Below are positions 1 through 7,768 of a DNA stretch of 32,107 nt, piece after piece (the stretch's first letter is position 1; each line of letters begins with the position of its first letter). Below the pieces are notes generated by a model, which saw nothing but the letters and a program-made list of their open reading frames with translations, ran no database searches and was not told the origin of the DNA. Source of the stretch: Planctomycetota bacterium (GTDB lineage Bacteria > Planctomycetota > Phycisphaerae > WQYP01); assembly GCA_021852275.1 (NCBI GenBank), contig JAJZNX010000129.1:1-32107 (forward strand), in the 5' to 3' direction. The position numbers were made by a program, and so were the translations under genes.

Positions 1-883
1 GCGATCCTACGCGGATGATGTGATGGTCCAGATCGTCAAAACACTTTTCCTGCACCTGGGCGGCGATTTCCGCCCCCATACCGCACGTTGGATAACCCTC
101 TTCAACGGTAACACAGCAGCCGGTTTTTTTTACCGATTCGGCAATGGTGTCAATATCCAGCGGCCGCAGCGATCGCGGATCAACAATTTCCACCTCAATG
201 CCATGGTCCTTGTGGAGTTGCTCGGCCGCGGCCAGGGCCGTCAGGCAGCCGTGTCCCCAGGCGACAATGGTACAGTGAGATCCTTCACGTTTAATATCCG
301 CCTGGCCAAAGGGAAGCAGATATTCCTCCGCTGGCACTTCACCGCGGTGGCCATACATGGCTTCATTTTCCAGAAAAATCACCGGATCGTCATCGCGTAT
401 CGCCGTTTTCAAAAGCCCCTTGGCTTCGTACGGCGTGGTGGGGACCACCACTTTTAACCCCGGCACATGAGCATAGAGCGCATCAACCGTCCAGGAATGG
501 GTGGCTGCAAGCTGCTGGCCCGCTCCGGAAATCCCGCGAAATACAATGGGTACTTTGAACTGCCCACCGGACATGTACCGCATTTTCGGAGCGTTGTTGA
601 CCACCTGATCAAAGGCCACCAGGGAAAAGGAAAAGGTCATAAATTCCACAATGGGCCGCATGCCCACCATGGCCGCCCCCACGCCCAACCCCGCGAAACC
701 AGCTTCCGAAATCGGCGAATCAACCACGCGCATCGGACCAAAGCGGGCCAACGTGCCCTGCGAAACTTTGTACGCACCATCATACTCCGCCACTTCCTCC
801 CCGATCAGAAACACATCCGGATCGCGGTCCATTTCCTCGCACATGGCCTGGTTGAGAGCTTCTCTGAACTGAATTTCCGGCAT
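1..883 (-). CDS. pdhB: Pyruvate/2-oxoacid dehydrogenase E1 component, beta subunit (3' end cut by window edge)
   Basis: Reading the minus strand from an ATG at 883 gives an open frame of 294 codons that leaves the window. The family is about 325 residues, so roughly 30 C-terminal residues are missing. It begins MPEIQFREALNQAM and contains the E1-beta hallmarks IGEEVAEYDGAYKVSQG (residues about 27-43), DSPISEAGFAGLGVGAA, and the C-terminal VEIVDPRSLRPLDIDTI segment. With E1 alpha it forms the thiamine-diphosphate heterotetramer that decarboxylates pyruvate (or a branched-chain or acetoin substrate) in the cytoplasm and passes the acyl group to E2 lipoamide. The start is fixed by an AGGAGA Shine-Dalgarno about 8 bases upstream. 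The alpha gene ends 59 bp upstream on the same strand, so the two are cotranscribed. Pyruvate is the likely substrate, but sequence alone does not exclude other 2-oxoacids. Confidence 0.93.
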   Translation of the reverse strand, partial: MPEIQFREALNQAMCEEMDRDPDVFLIGEEVAEYDGAYKVSQGTLARFGPMRVVDSPISEAGFAGLGVGAAMVGMRPIVEFMTFSFSLVAFDQVVNNAPKMRYMSGGQFKVPIVFRGISGAGQQLAATHSWTVDALYAHVPGLKVVVPTTPYEAKGLLKTAIRDDDPVIFLENEAMYGHRGEVPAEEYLLPFGQADIKREGSHCTIVAWGHGCLTALAAAEQLHKDHGIEVEIVDPRSLRPLDIDTIAESVKKTGCCVTVEEGYPTCGMGAEIAAQVQEKCFDDLDHHIIRVGS

Positions 884-942
884 GAAACTTAATCTCCTGG
901 ACGGATAAAACCTGCCACCGCGTGCCCCCGCCGGCCACCGTA

Positions 943-1959
943 TCAAAGCCGGTAAGGCCCATACGGATTGGCGTAAACATCATTCCACACATCGTCAGTC
1001 TGGGGAAACGGGGCCGCATCGGCCTGGTGGTGGGCTTCTTCCACATGGGCATGAATTTCGTTGTTTATGGCCTGGACCTTGGCGTCATCCAGCAGGTTTT
1101 TGGTACGCAGCAACTTTTCCAGACGCCCAATCGGATCATGTTCCTGATAACTGGCCACCTCTTCCCGCGTGCGGTACTTCTGCGGATCGGACATGCTGTG
1201 GCCCCGATACCGGTAGGTTTTTACCTCAATAAACAAGGCGCCTTGGCCTGCCCGGCAATACTGTGCAGCCGCCAGCGTCATCTCGTACATCGCCAGACAA
1301 TCCATCCCATCCACATGTTTACCCGGAATGCCGTAGGCATCTCCGGTGCGCAACTTCAATTCCGACACCGCCGACGCCCGCTGCACATGGGTGCCCATGC
1401 CGTAGCCGTTGTTTTCCACCATGAAAATTACCGGCAGTTTGAAAAGGCCGGCCAGGTTGAGGGCCTCATGAAACGCTCCCTGATTCATGGCTCCATCACC
1501 AAAATAACACAGCACCACGCGGTCTTCCTTGCGGTACTTGATTGCCCAGCCCAGGCCCACCGCCAGAGGTACATGGCCGGCCACAATCGCATGGCCGCCA
1601 AAAAAGTTTTTCTCCCGGTCAAAAAAGTGCATGGATCCGCCCTTTCCATGCGAACATCCGGAGGCCTTGCCATAAAGCTCGGCCAGCAGCGACTGGCAAT
1701 CCATCCCCCGGGCAATTGCATGACCATGATCCCGGTAAGCCGTAATGATGTAATCTGTAGGACGTACCGCGGCAATGCTGCCCACGGCCACGGCTTCCTG
1801 GCCGACATACAAATGGCAGAATCCGCCGATTTTCTGTTGCTGGTAAGATTGTGCACAGCGCAGTTCAAACTGCCGGATCAGAGCCATTTGCCGGTACCAG
1901 TCCATCATCTGGGCCGGTGATGGTTCAACTTTCTGGCTCTGCTCAACCAGGGTAATCAC
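943..1959 (-). CDS. pdhA: Pyruvate/2-oxoacid dehydrogenase E1 component, alpha subunit
   Basis: This 338-residue protein is full length for the family. It carries the thiamine-diphosphate/Mg motif GDGAMNQ at residues 154-160, ending in ENN at 182-184. The active-site loop YRYRGHSMSDP is at about 249-259, and HLYVGQEAVAVG near 49-60 is typical of PdhA. It decarboxylates the 2-oxoacid and reductively acylates the lipoyl group of E2, working with the beta subunit encoded 59 bp downstream. No E2 or E3 gene is visible in the window. The start is a GTG at 1959 preceded by an AGGGGA ribosome-binding site seven bases upstream. A TTGGCC/TAAATA pair just upstream looks promoter-like, but it would place the transcript start inside the ribosome-binding site, so I do not call it. 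Confidence 0.95.
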   Translation of the reverse strand: MITLVEQSQKVEPSPAQMMDWYRQMALIRQFELRCAQSYQQQKIGGFCHLYVGQEAVAVGSIAAVRPTDYIITAYRDHGHAIARGMDCQSLLAELYGKASGCSHGKGGSMHFFDREKNFFGGHAIVAGHVPLAVGLGWAIKYRKEDRVVLCYFGDGAMNQGAFHEALNLAGLFKLPVIFMVENNGYGMGTHVQRASAVSELKLRTGDAYGIPGKHVDGMDCLAMYEMTLAAAQYCRAGQGALFIEVKTYRYRGHSMSDPQKYRTREEVASYQEHDPIGRLEKLLRTKNLLDDAKVQAINNEIHAHVEEAHHQADAAPFPQTDDVWNDVYANPYGPYRL

Positions 1960-2262
1960 AAATTAATCCCCTATTTACAACCTAAAATACCCCGGGCCAA
2001 CAGCCTGGGTCGCGGCACTTACATTATACGCTGGCGCAGTTGTGCTGGGGCGGCCGGGTCTTTCGGCTCTGCCCACGGGCAGGCAACGCGAATACAACAT
2101 TCTATTGTATAGTGGCCGTAACGCCAAGCGTCCTGCGCGGGTGGTGTGATGGAGGGGTGGAGGGTCGGTGATGGAGACATCGCCGACCCCAGGACGGACG
2201 GAATTCCGCGACTTAGCAGGGCGCTGAGGCAAGAGAAGGCGGATGAAAAATGGCCATGTATT
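1960..2262. other. Intergenic region with two hairpins, no gene seen
   Basis: This gap lies between the stop of the PEP-CTERM gene and the start of the E1 alpha gene, both on the minus strand. I see no credible coding frame. It holds a compact inverted repeat at 2069-2082 (CTGCCC, AC, GGGCAG) and a long hairpin at 2162-2189 listed separately. The promoter of the pdh genes should lie here, but no convincing -35/-10 pair was found. Confidence 0.5.
2162..2189 (-). terminator. 12-bp hairpin with four-base loop, candidate terminator of the PEP-CTERM gene
   Basis: Bases 2162-2173 pair with 2178-2189 over 12 positions, with one G-U wobble (2169/2182). The loop at 2174-2177 is GAGA on the plus strand and TCTC on the minus strand. 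It lies 73 bases after the stop of the minus-strand PEP-CTERM gene, where a terminator would be expected, but no T-run follows on either strand. If transcribed from the plus strand the loop would be a GNRA tetraloop, which is characteristic of structured RNA. Terminator is the simplest reading and a small structured RNA is the alternative. Confidence 0.45.
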
Positions 2263-3159
2263 TTATCTGGCGGTTTTATGGCACCGGTGCATCCACTGCC
2301 CCGCACGACGCCGAAATAACAGTGGAACTGCAGCCGCAGCCAGCAAGCTTACGGTAGATGGTTCAGGCAACGGATCGGTGGCGCTGGTATTTTGCACACC
2401 GCTGATGGCAAAAACACCAATCCGGCCGCCGGTCGGTTCAGCAAAGGTGATACTTTTGATGTATTTAGCGCTATCCAAAGCGCCGTTGGAACTGGTAAGC
2501 GTGGTGAGGTTAATGTCCGTTTCGTACATGTTGTAGGATGCGCTGCTGATGGTTGGGTTGCTGCCGTTGGACCATTGCATGCGGGCCAGCCCAGTAAATA
2601 CCTTCTGGCTGTTGCCACCGCCCCAATCGTAGGGGTCGTAGGTAATGGGGGCGCTGGTGGTGGAACCGTCAGAAAAAGTCAGCGTGAAGGTGCTGGTGGC
2701 ATCGCCACCAATGTTGCCGGAGGCAGCGAGGATAGCCAAGTTGTTATAGCCCGCAGGAGTGGTAAGCGTAAGCGTTTGGCCGGGTGACGCTGCATTACCA
2801 AGCTCAAGTACGTTGTTACCCGTATAGGGTTGAAATTGAAATTCTGTTTGGTTAGAGTTATTGGTGTCCTGCCACGCACTTACGAACGGCCCGGTGTCTT
2901 CCACGCTAACCAAACCGGTACCTGTGTACCCGTAGGCTGGGGGGTAACCTCCCGATTCGAACCATGCGTAGCCGCTGCCATCGAAACTCTGTACACTTCC
3001 GGGTGCACTTCCGGGCACATAAATTACATCCGCATTCCAACCGGTCAGGCCAATGGAGACGGCAGCGTTTGCCCAACAATGGCCCACGCCGGCGGATAAA
3101 CTTACCAGCCATGCCTGCGCGAAAAGAAATTTTGCCACCTGTGATTTACCAATACGCAT
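2263..3159 (-). CDS. PEP-CTERM sorting domain exported protein
   Basis: The ATG at 3159 has GGAGG five bases upstream and gives 298 residues. An earlier in-frame start is possible but has no such site. The N-terminus (MRIGKSQVAKFLF, then hydrophobic, then AGVGHCWANA) is a signal peptide. The body is rich in Gly, Ser, Thr and Asn, with beta-type stretches, and has no recognisable catalytic motif. The C-terminus has PEP at 265-267, a hydrophobic stretch at about 268-282 and RRR at 283-285, which is the tripartite PEP-CTERM signal recognised by exosortase. It should be exported and processed at the envelope or in extracellular matrix. A 13-residue tail (AGQWMHRCHKTAR) follows the arginines, longer than usual. 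No exosortase gene is in the window. The specific role is unknown. Confidence 0.85.
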   Translation of the reverse strand: MRIGKSQVAKFLFAQAWLVSLSAGVGHCWANAAVSIGLTGWNADVIYVPGSAPGSVQSFDGSGYAWFESGGYPPAYGYTGTGLVSVEDTGPFVSAWQDTNNSNQTEFQFQPYTGNNVLELGNAASPGQTLTLTTPAGYNNLAILAASGNIGGDATSTFTLTFSDGSTTSAPITYDPYDWGGGNSQKVFTGLARMQWSNGSNPTISSASYNMYETDINLTTLTSSNGALDSAKYIKSITFAEPTGGRIGVFAISGVQNTSATDPLPEPSTVSLLAAAAVPLLFRRRAGQWMHRCHKTAR

Positions 3160-3279
3160 GAAAACCTCCATAAAAGAGCGCACGACGTGCGCTAACCAGC
3201 CCACCCGCCAATGCGAGCGCGGCCCATGGCCGTCAAAGGGCAAAAACTTGCCCCGGCCCCATAACACACCCAAGAGATC

Positions 3280-3349
3280 GCGGCGCTCCGCCGCTGTTTG
3301 TTTAATGAGAGTTCATGTTCCCTATGACTCTCCTAGCCCACGAAGGCTA
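3280..3349 (-). promoter_or_regulatory. Three-hairpin 5' leader of the PEP-CTERM gene
   Basis: Between the promoter and the start codon, the minus-strand transcript contains three consecutive stem-loops. The first is 3349-3345 with 3338-3334 (TAGCC/GGCTA, six-base loop). The second is 3332-3327 with 3312-3307 (GAGAGT/ACTCTC), extended by CAT/ATG with one bulged base and a seven-base loop. The third is 3294-3289 with 3285-3280 (GCGGCG/CGCCGC, three-base loop). About 120 bases then run to the ribosome-binding site. The order and density suggest a regulatory or stabilising leader. I do not recognise it as a known riboswitch. Confidence 0.5.
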
Positions 3350-3360
3350 ACTGAAGCGGC

Positions 3361-3388
3361 ATAATAGCCGGAGAAATCTAAATGTCAA
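3361..3388 (-). promoter_or_regulatory. Sigma-70-type promoter for the PEP-CTERM gene
   Basis: On the minus strand a consensus TTGACA (3388-3383) is followed after 16 bases by TATTAT (3366-3361). Transcription should start near 3354, immediately before the first leader hairpin, giving an untranslated leader of about 195 bases. It is one of the strongest -35/-10 matches I found in the window. Confidence 0.7.
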
Positions 3389-3483
3389 GTTAATAAAATT
3401 GGTGCGGTCAAATTTTATGCAGCCAATGCGGATAGCCCCGCGTCGCGGCTTGCGCCACAGCCACCAGGTGACTGATGGAATAA

Positions 3484-3499
3484 CCGGCCCGACGGCCGG
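3484..3499 (-). terminator. CCGGCC-N4-GGCCGG hairpin after folE2
   Basis: A perfect six-base-pair GC stem with a four-base loop lies 56 bases past the folE2 stop and upstream of the next promoter. On the minus strand it is followed by TTATTCC, only a weak T-tract. Its position suggests it ends the hisI-folE2 transcript. Confidence 0.45.
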
Positions 3500-3555
3500 A
3501 TGAAGGTAAGGCCGCCGTTAATTCCCAGTAATCAGCAGACAGCAGTCAGTGCTTA

Positions 3556-4407
3556 TTATTTTTTGCGCAGGGCTGGTGCGGCTTCGGGTTTTTGGCGTTC
3601 GATCTGGGCGTAGGCGTTGTGGTTGTGGATGGATTCAAAGTTTTCGCTTTCGATGCTGTACCACGTGATACGCGGCTCTTTTTCCATGGCCAGGGCCAGA
3701 TCGCGAATGATGTCTTCCACAAATTTCGGGTTTTCGTAAGCCCGTTCCGTCACATATTTTTCGTCCGGGCGTTTGAGCACGGCATACACCGGCGAACTTG
3801 CGGCACCTTCCATAATGGCCACCAGGTCTTCAATCCACAACAATCCCTTGAATCTAACCCGTGCCGTAATCTGGCAGCGCTGGTTGTGGGCACCATAGGC
3901 GGAAATCTCCTTGCTGCACGGACACAGCGAAGTCGCGGGAACCTGGATGCCTAAAATAAAATCATCGGCTCCATTGCTGGTACCTTCAAAGGAGCATAAA
4001 TAATCCATCAAACCGCGGGCCCCGGTAACCGGCGCGGCTTTTTCAATGAAATACGGAAAAGTCATCTGGATATGGGCATCGGTCGCCATCAGGCGGGTTT
4101 TCATCTCGTGAAGAATAGGAATAATCTGCGAGGGCGTAATGGTGCGGTGATGCCGATTGAGGATTTCCAGAAACCGGCTCATGTGCGTGCCTTTTTTGTG
4201 CTTGGGCAGCGACACATACAAATTGATGCTGGCCACGGTGGATTGTTCCCCGCCGTCCCGCTGTTTGAGGGTAATGGGGTAGCGCACTGCCCGCACGCCG
4301 ACTTTATCAATAGCTACGTTGCGCTGGTCCGATGCGCCCTGCACATCAGCAAGTGTAGAAGTTTCGGGGGCGATTGTGGTGGTGATGCCGGAACCAGCGT
4401 CTGTCAT
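3556..4407 (-). CDS. folE2: GTP cyclohydrolase I, type IB (FolE2/MptA family)
   Basis: The protein has 283 residues from the ATG at 4407, which has GGAGG about five bases upstream; the frame is open for another 41 codons without support. It carries the family signature SLCPCSKEIS (160-169) followed by YGAHNQR (171-177), which holds the metal-binding Cys and the active-site His region, plus the SLPKHKKGTHMSRF block near 66-79. FolE2 converts GTP to 7,8-dihydroneopterin triphosphate, the first step of folate (and queuosine precursor) synthesis. Members are known to work with metals other than zinc, unlike FolE1. It lies 94 bp downstream of hisI on the same strand, so the two probably share a transcript. 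Confidence 0.95.
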   Translation of the reverse strand: MTDAGSGITTTIAPETSTLADVQGASDQRNVAIDKVGVRAVRYPITLKQRDGGEQSTVASINLYVSLPKHKKGTHMSRFLEILNRHHRTITPSQIIPILHEMKTRLMATDAHIQMTFPYFIEKAAPVTGARGLMDYLCSFEGTSNGADDFILGIQVPATSLCPCSKEISAYGAHNQRCQITARVRFKGLLWIEDLVAIMEGAASSPVYAVLKRPDEKYVTERAYENPKFVEDIIRDLALAMEKEPRITWYSIESENFESIHNHNAYAQIERQKPEAAPALRKK

Positions 4408-4501
4408 AAAATCCTCCAGCCTGATGGGCCGCGACCAATCGCAGCCACCGGCAAATCGTAGGATTATTGGGGCGGAAAGGCAAATAACCGGCCAAAACCC
4501 G

Positions 4502-4930
4502 TCAGTGCTTGTAAACCGCCTTGGGGTCAATCTCCGGCTTGGCGATAAATTCCAAAGCTACGCTGCTGCCAGTACGCGGACTGCCTGCCACACGCCGATA
4601 AAAGCAGGAGCGATAGCCATTATGGCAGGCCACACCATGCTGGCGAACCTTGAGCACCAGCGCATCCTGATCGCAATCGACTAGAATTTCCTGTACCTGC
4701 TGAACGTGGCCACTTTCTTCTCCCTTTACCCAGAACTTATTACGCGAACGGCTCCAGTAGGTGGCCTTGCCGGTTTCCATGGTTTTGGCCAGGGCCTCGC
4801 GGTTCATGAAAGCCACCATCAATACCTGGTTGGTATCGGCATCAACGGTAACCACAGTAAAAAGGCCCTGTGCGTCGAGTTTTATGTCCAGTTCGTTACC
4901 AAGTTCACGGGCGTTGTTCGGCGATGTCAT
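4502..4930 (-). CDS. hisI: Phosphoribosyl-AMP cyclohydrolase
   Basis: This 142-residue single-domain HisI opens the adenine ring of phosphoribosyl-AMP in the third step of histidine synthesis. Metal ligands are all present: Asp85, Asp87 and Asp89 in VDCDQDA, with zinc-type cysteines Cys86, Cys102 and Cys109 in CHNGYRSCF, at the 16- and 7-residue spacing known for the family. KATYWSRSRNKFWVKG at about 55-70 is also typical. I chose the ATG at 4930 because GGAG lies six bases upstream. An in-frame ATG at 4954 adds eight residues and lacks a good site. There is no HisE fusion and no other his gene in the window. The next gene downstream is folE2, another purine-ring cyclohydrolase. Confidence 0.95.
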   Translation of the reverse strand: MTSPNNARELGNELDIKLDAQGLFTVVTVDADTNQVLMVAFMNREALAKTMETGKATYWSRSRNKFWVKGEESGHVQQVQEILVDCDQDALVLKVRQHGVACHNGYRSCFYRRVAGSPRTGSSVALEFIAKPEIDPKAVYKH

Positions 4931-5473
4931 TTTTTTCTCCAGCAAGTTTTTCATCTGCGGCCCGTTCCAGTTTTTCGTTGGCCATGCCCGGTCAACGTCG
5001 TCGGTTCACCGGCTGATCCTGACAGCCTGCGCGGGGCCGAGCCAAATTGAGGTGTTCGCCATCCGCTGGCGAATAATACCGGTCAGACGCATCTCTTGGC
5101 AAGCCCGGCTGCGGATGTGCGTACAACCGGGTCTGGTGGCCGCCGTTCAATTCCGCCACCATCCACCCAAACGCAAGTCCGCACTGCCAGGTCCGGTGTA
5201 TGCCGGCAGCCTCATCCTGAACATCGCGGGTGGGCCGGCCCGCCAAACGCCTCGTCTTGCCGGCTCCTTCATCGCTGCCTGCTGGCATCTCAACAGCGGC
5301 ATCCGGTCCATCAGGTAAACCCCGCGGTTGCACCGCCGTTTAAATTACTTAAACTATTAAGGCATTGGGAGAAGCAATCGGCGAACAGGTTTTTGGAGCG
5401 CGCAGTGGACCTTGGCTGAAAGGCAATGCCTGACCGGCGAATGTTAATTGCAAGCTACCTGATCTGGACGTGA
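4931..5473. other. Divergent intergenic region, no convincing gene
   Basis: This 540-base stretch separates hisI (minus) from the oxidoreductase gene (plus). Several open frames exist, including 113 codons on the minus strand ending at 4992, but none has a recognisable domain or ribosome-binding site, and they look like chance frames in GC-rich DNA. It contains a 10-base palindrome GGGCCGGCCC at 5232-5241 and a promoter candidate near 5328. It could hide a short or decayed gene. Confidence 0.4.
5328..5355 (+). promoter_or_regulatory. Candidate promoter for the sugar oxidoreductase cluster
   Basis: TTGCAC (5328-5333) is followed after 16 bases by TAAACT (5350-5355), inside an AT-rich patch that contrasts with the GC-rich surroundings. 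It lies about 120-140 bases before the first gene of the plus-strand cluster. An imperfect hairpin (GCGGT/ACCGC, flanked by TAAAC/GTTTA) overlaps the -35. Confidence 0.38.
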
Positions 5474-6574
5474 ATGTTGTACGGAGATATCTTGGAAAAG
5501 ACAAATAAAATAAACATCGGCTTTGTGGGTTTGAATTTCGGCCACTGGGTTATTGAACAACAGATTCTCACAGGTTCCGGAGCACCGCTGTTTCACCTGG
5601 CGGGCATCTGTGATCAAAATGAGGCGCTGCTGAAGTCGCGGGCTGCGCAATATGGCGTACGGGCCTTTGATTCGCTCGATTCCATACTGGCGGAGAAGAC
5701 CATTGACGTCATTGGTCTGTTTACGCCGCCGGTAGGTAGGGCGGATCTGGTACGACGTATTATTCGAGCCGGCAAACATGTCATCACCACGAAACCATTC
5801 GAACGCAATTCGGCGGCGGCGCTGGCGGTGCTGCAGGAGGCTCAATTATTAGGGCGAACGGTGCATATCAATTCGCCAGGACCGCTGTTGACTGCGGATT
5901 GGCAGCAGGTGGAGCACTGGCGACGGCAGCATAAGCTGGGCCGACCGGTAGCTGCACACTTCAGTACATGGTCCAGTTACCGGGAACAGCCGGACGGTAC
6001 ATGGTATGACGATCCGGAACGCTGCCCCGTGGCCCCTATATTTCGCCTGGGCATTTACAGCATCAATGACATGGTAAGATTGCTGGGGCCGGCGGAATCG
6101 GTGCAGGTAACCAGCACCCGCCTGATGACGCGACGAGCCACTCCGGATAATGCCCATCTTACACTGCAATTCAAAAACGGTGCCATCGGGAGTCTATTCG
6201 CATCATTTTGCGTGAATGATGGCGATTTTTACGCAGATGCGATGGTGTTAAATTTTGAAAGCGGCACGGTGTACCTTAATGCCGGAGCCCCGGTTCAATC
6301 GCGGGAAATGGTGCCTCTGCAACTGGTGATGCGGACCGGTGAAACCTGCCGCGTGGTGGATCAGGCGGAGGTGCCGCGTGCCAATCGGGCGGGAAGCTAT
6401 CAATGGGATGTGCTGTACCGGGCCATCAGTGGGAAACAAATTGACGATATCGTAACACCGGAACAGGTGGCCCAGGCCATCGCCATTGTGGAGGCTATGG
6501 CGCAGGCCCAACACTCCCAACGGTGTGAGCGTGTCGGTGAGATTCCAGGCCAATCGACACCGTCCGCCCGTTGA
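5474..6574 (+). CDS. Gfo/Idh/MocA-family oxidoreductase, GFOR-like
   Basis: The 366-residue protein has an N-terminal Rossmann fold (GFVGLNFG, residues 16-23) and the usual alpha/beta C-terminal domain. The catalytic lysine is present in TTKPFE (Lys107). At the position of the common GxHxxD motif it has GIYSIN (193-198), so Tyr195 and Asn198 replace His and Asp. Tyrosine at this place is the pattern known in glucose-fructose oxidoreductase, and this favours NAD(P)-dependent oxidation or reduction of a sugar or sugar derivative. No signal peptide is seen, so it should be cytoplasmic. The start is uncertain: the ATG at 5474 has a poor site, while a TTG at 5492 has GGAG five bases upstream and may be the true one. 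It is followed 45 bp later by a second family member. Confidence 0.85.
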   Translation: MLYGDILEKTNKINIGFVGLNFGHWVIEQQILTGSGAPLFHLAGICDQNEALLKSRAAQYGVRAFDSLDSILAEKTIDVIGLFTPPVGRADLVRRIIRAGKHVITTKPFERNSAAALAVLQEAQLLGRTVHINSPGPLLTADWQQVEHWRRQHKLGRPVAAHFSTWSSYREQPDGTWYDDPERCPVAPIFRLGIYSINDMVRLLGPAESVQVTSTRLMTRRATPDNAHLTLQFKNGAIGSLFASFCVNDGDFYADAMVLNFESGTVYLNAGAPVQSREMVPLQLVMRTGETCRVVDQAEVPRANRAGSYQWDVLYRAISGKQIDDIVTPEQVAQAIAIVEAMAQAQHSQRCERVGEIPGQSTPSAR

Positions 6575-6619
6575 TACTGGCGCTGTGTCGCAGTGGCTCA
6601 AAATCATGGATAAAAGCCG

Positions 6620-7684
6620 ATGAAACGAATTCGTGTAGGTGTTATTGGTGCCTGGGGTCATCTTGGGGCGGTGCTGGAACAGATTGAACTTATGCCGGCC
6701 GTGGAAATTTCCGGCCTGGCCGGTGTCTTTCCGGAAGATCGCCATGACCAGTTGCAGCAAGCGTATACCAAGGCAGCCCAGGCCAAAGTCTACAGCACGT
6801 ATCAGGAAATGCTGCAATCGAACCGGCCGGATGTTGTGGTAATCGGAACCCGGTTGGATCAAATTGGCGTGGCCGCCTGTGCTGCGGCGCAGGCAGGCTG
6901 TCATCTCATTTGCGAAAAGCCGCTGGCGATTGAAGTGTCGACCCTGGCCCGTTTATGGACCACGGTACAAGCCCGCGCCGTGGCATGTATTACCATGCTG
7001 GCCAACGGAGACAGGCCGGCGATCCGGGCGGCGGCGCAGATGGTGCGCAGCGGAGATCTCGGCACTGTCGCGGTGGTGAATGTGCGAAAATCTTATCGGT
7101 GGGGCGAACGGCCGGAGTGGTTCGGACGGCGCGAGCTTTACGGCGGCACCATTCCATGGATCGGCATTCATGCCCTGGACATCCTCTGGCAGGTAACGGG
7201 GAAGCAAGTTGTGACGGTGGCGGCACGACAGGGGAATCTGGCACATCCGGAATTACCCGGTTGCGAAGATTATGCGGCGATGCTGCTGGAACTGGAAGGT
7301 GGCGGAGTGTGCACCATCAGTGTGGATTTTCTGCGACCGGCTGGTGCGCCAACCCACGGCGATGACTGGATCAGGGTGATCGGTTCGCGCGGACAGCTTG
7401 AGGCCTACCTGGATCGCGGCCCCAACGGCACGTGCCATGTCATTTTGGGCGGTACGGCGGGCCAGGATGTGAAATTGCCGGAGGCAGGGCACGTTTTTCA
7501 GCGATTCATTCAGACCATTGGCACCGGAAAAGCCGGCGAGTTGCAGGCCGATACGGCCGAGGCGTTTCGCACCACGTATTTAAGCCTGCAAACCAGGCAG
7601 GCGGCGGAACAGGGCGGCTTTTGTCACATTGACGACCGGTATAGTCCGGCATGGATGCGGTCCTCCGGTCAGCGGCCTGGATAA
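6620..7684 (+). CDS. Gfo/Idh/MocA-family oxidoreductase
   Basis: The 354-residue protein has a nucleotide-binding loop GAWGHLG at 10-16, the catalytic EKP at 99-101 and the active-site GIHALD at 182-187 (His184, Asp187). All canonical residues of the NAD(P)-dependent sugar/inositol dehydrogenase family are therefore present, unlike the neighbour upstream, which has Tyr at the His position. The middle of the protein (SYRWGERPEWFGRRELYGG) may shape the substrate site. The exact substrate cannot be told from sequence. The gene is 45 bp after the first oxidoreductase and 84 bp before an acetylesterase on the same strand, so an operon for processing a modified sugar is likely. The ATG at 6620 has only a weak upstream GGA. 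Confidence 0.9.
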   Translation: MKRIRVGVIGAWGHLGAVLEQIELMPAVEISGLAGVFPEDRHDQLQQAYTKAAQAKVYSTYQEMLQSNRPDVVVIGTRLDQIGVAACAAAQAGCHLICEKPLAIEVSTLARLWTTVQARAVACITMLANGDRPAIRAAAQMVRSGDLGTVAVVNVRKSYRWGERPEWFGRRELYGGTIPWIGIHALDILWQVTGKQVVTVAARQGNLAHPELPGCEDYAAMLLELEGGGVCTISVDFLRPAGAPTHGDDWIRVIGSRGQLEAYLDRGPNGTCHVILGGTAGQDVKLPEAGHVFQRFIQTIGTGKAGELQADTAEAFRTTYLSLQTRQAAEQGGFCHIDDRYSPAWMRSSGQRPG

Positions 7685-7768
7685 CAGGATACAAGGTGTG
7701 CCGCCGGGTACAGGCACCCTTGACGGCGAATGCGAAAACGTGTGATTGGAAATATGACAGGAGTATGT

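Noticed and set aside
20-892. Long plus-strand frames over the E1 beta gene
   Set aside because: They are antisense to a clear dehydrogenase gene that matches its family throughout.
922-1920. 332-codon plus-strand frame over E1 alpha
   Set aside because: Antisense shadow; the opposite strand carries intact PdhA motifs.
1972-2000. TTGGCC-17-TAAATA promoter for the pdh genes
   Set aside because: The transcript would start inside the ribosome-binding site of the E1 alpha gene, leaving no usable leader.
5232-5241. GGGCCGGCCC palindrome as an operator
   Set aside because: Short GC palindromes are common at this base composition and it is not near a promoter.
4992-5333. 113-codon minus-strand reading frame upstream of hisI
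   Set aside because: No ribosome-binding site, no known domain, and several competing frames in GC-rich DNA.
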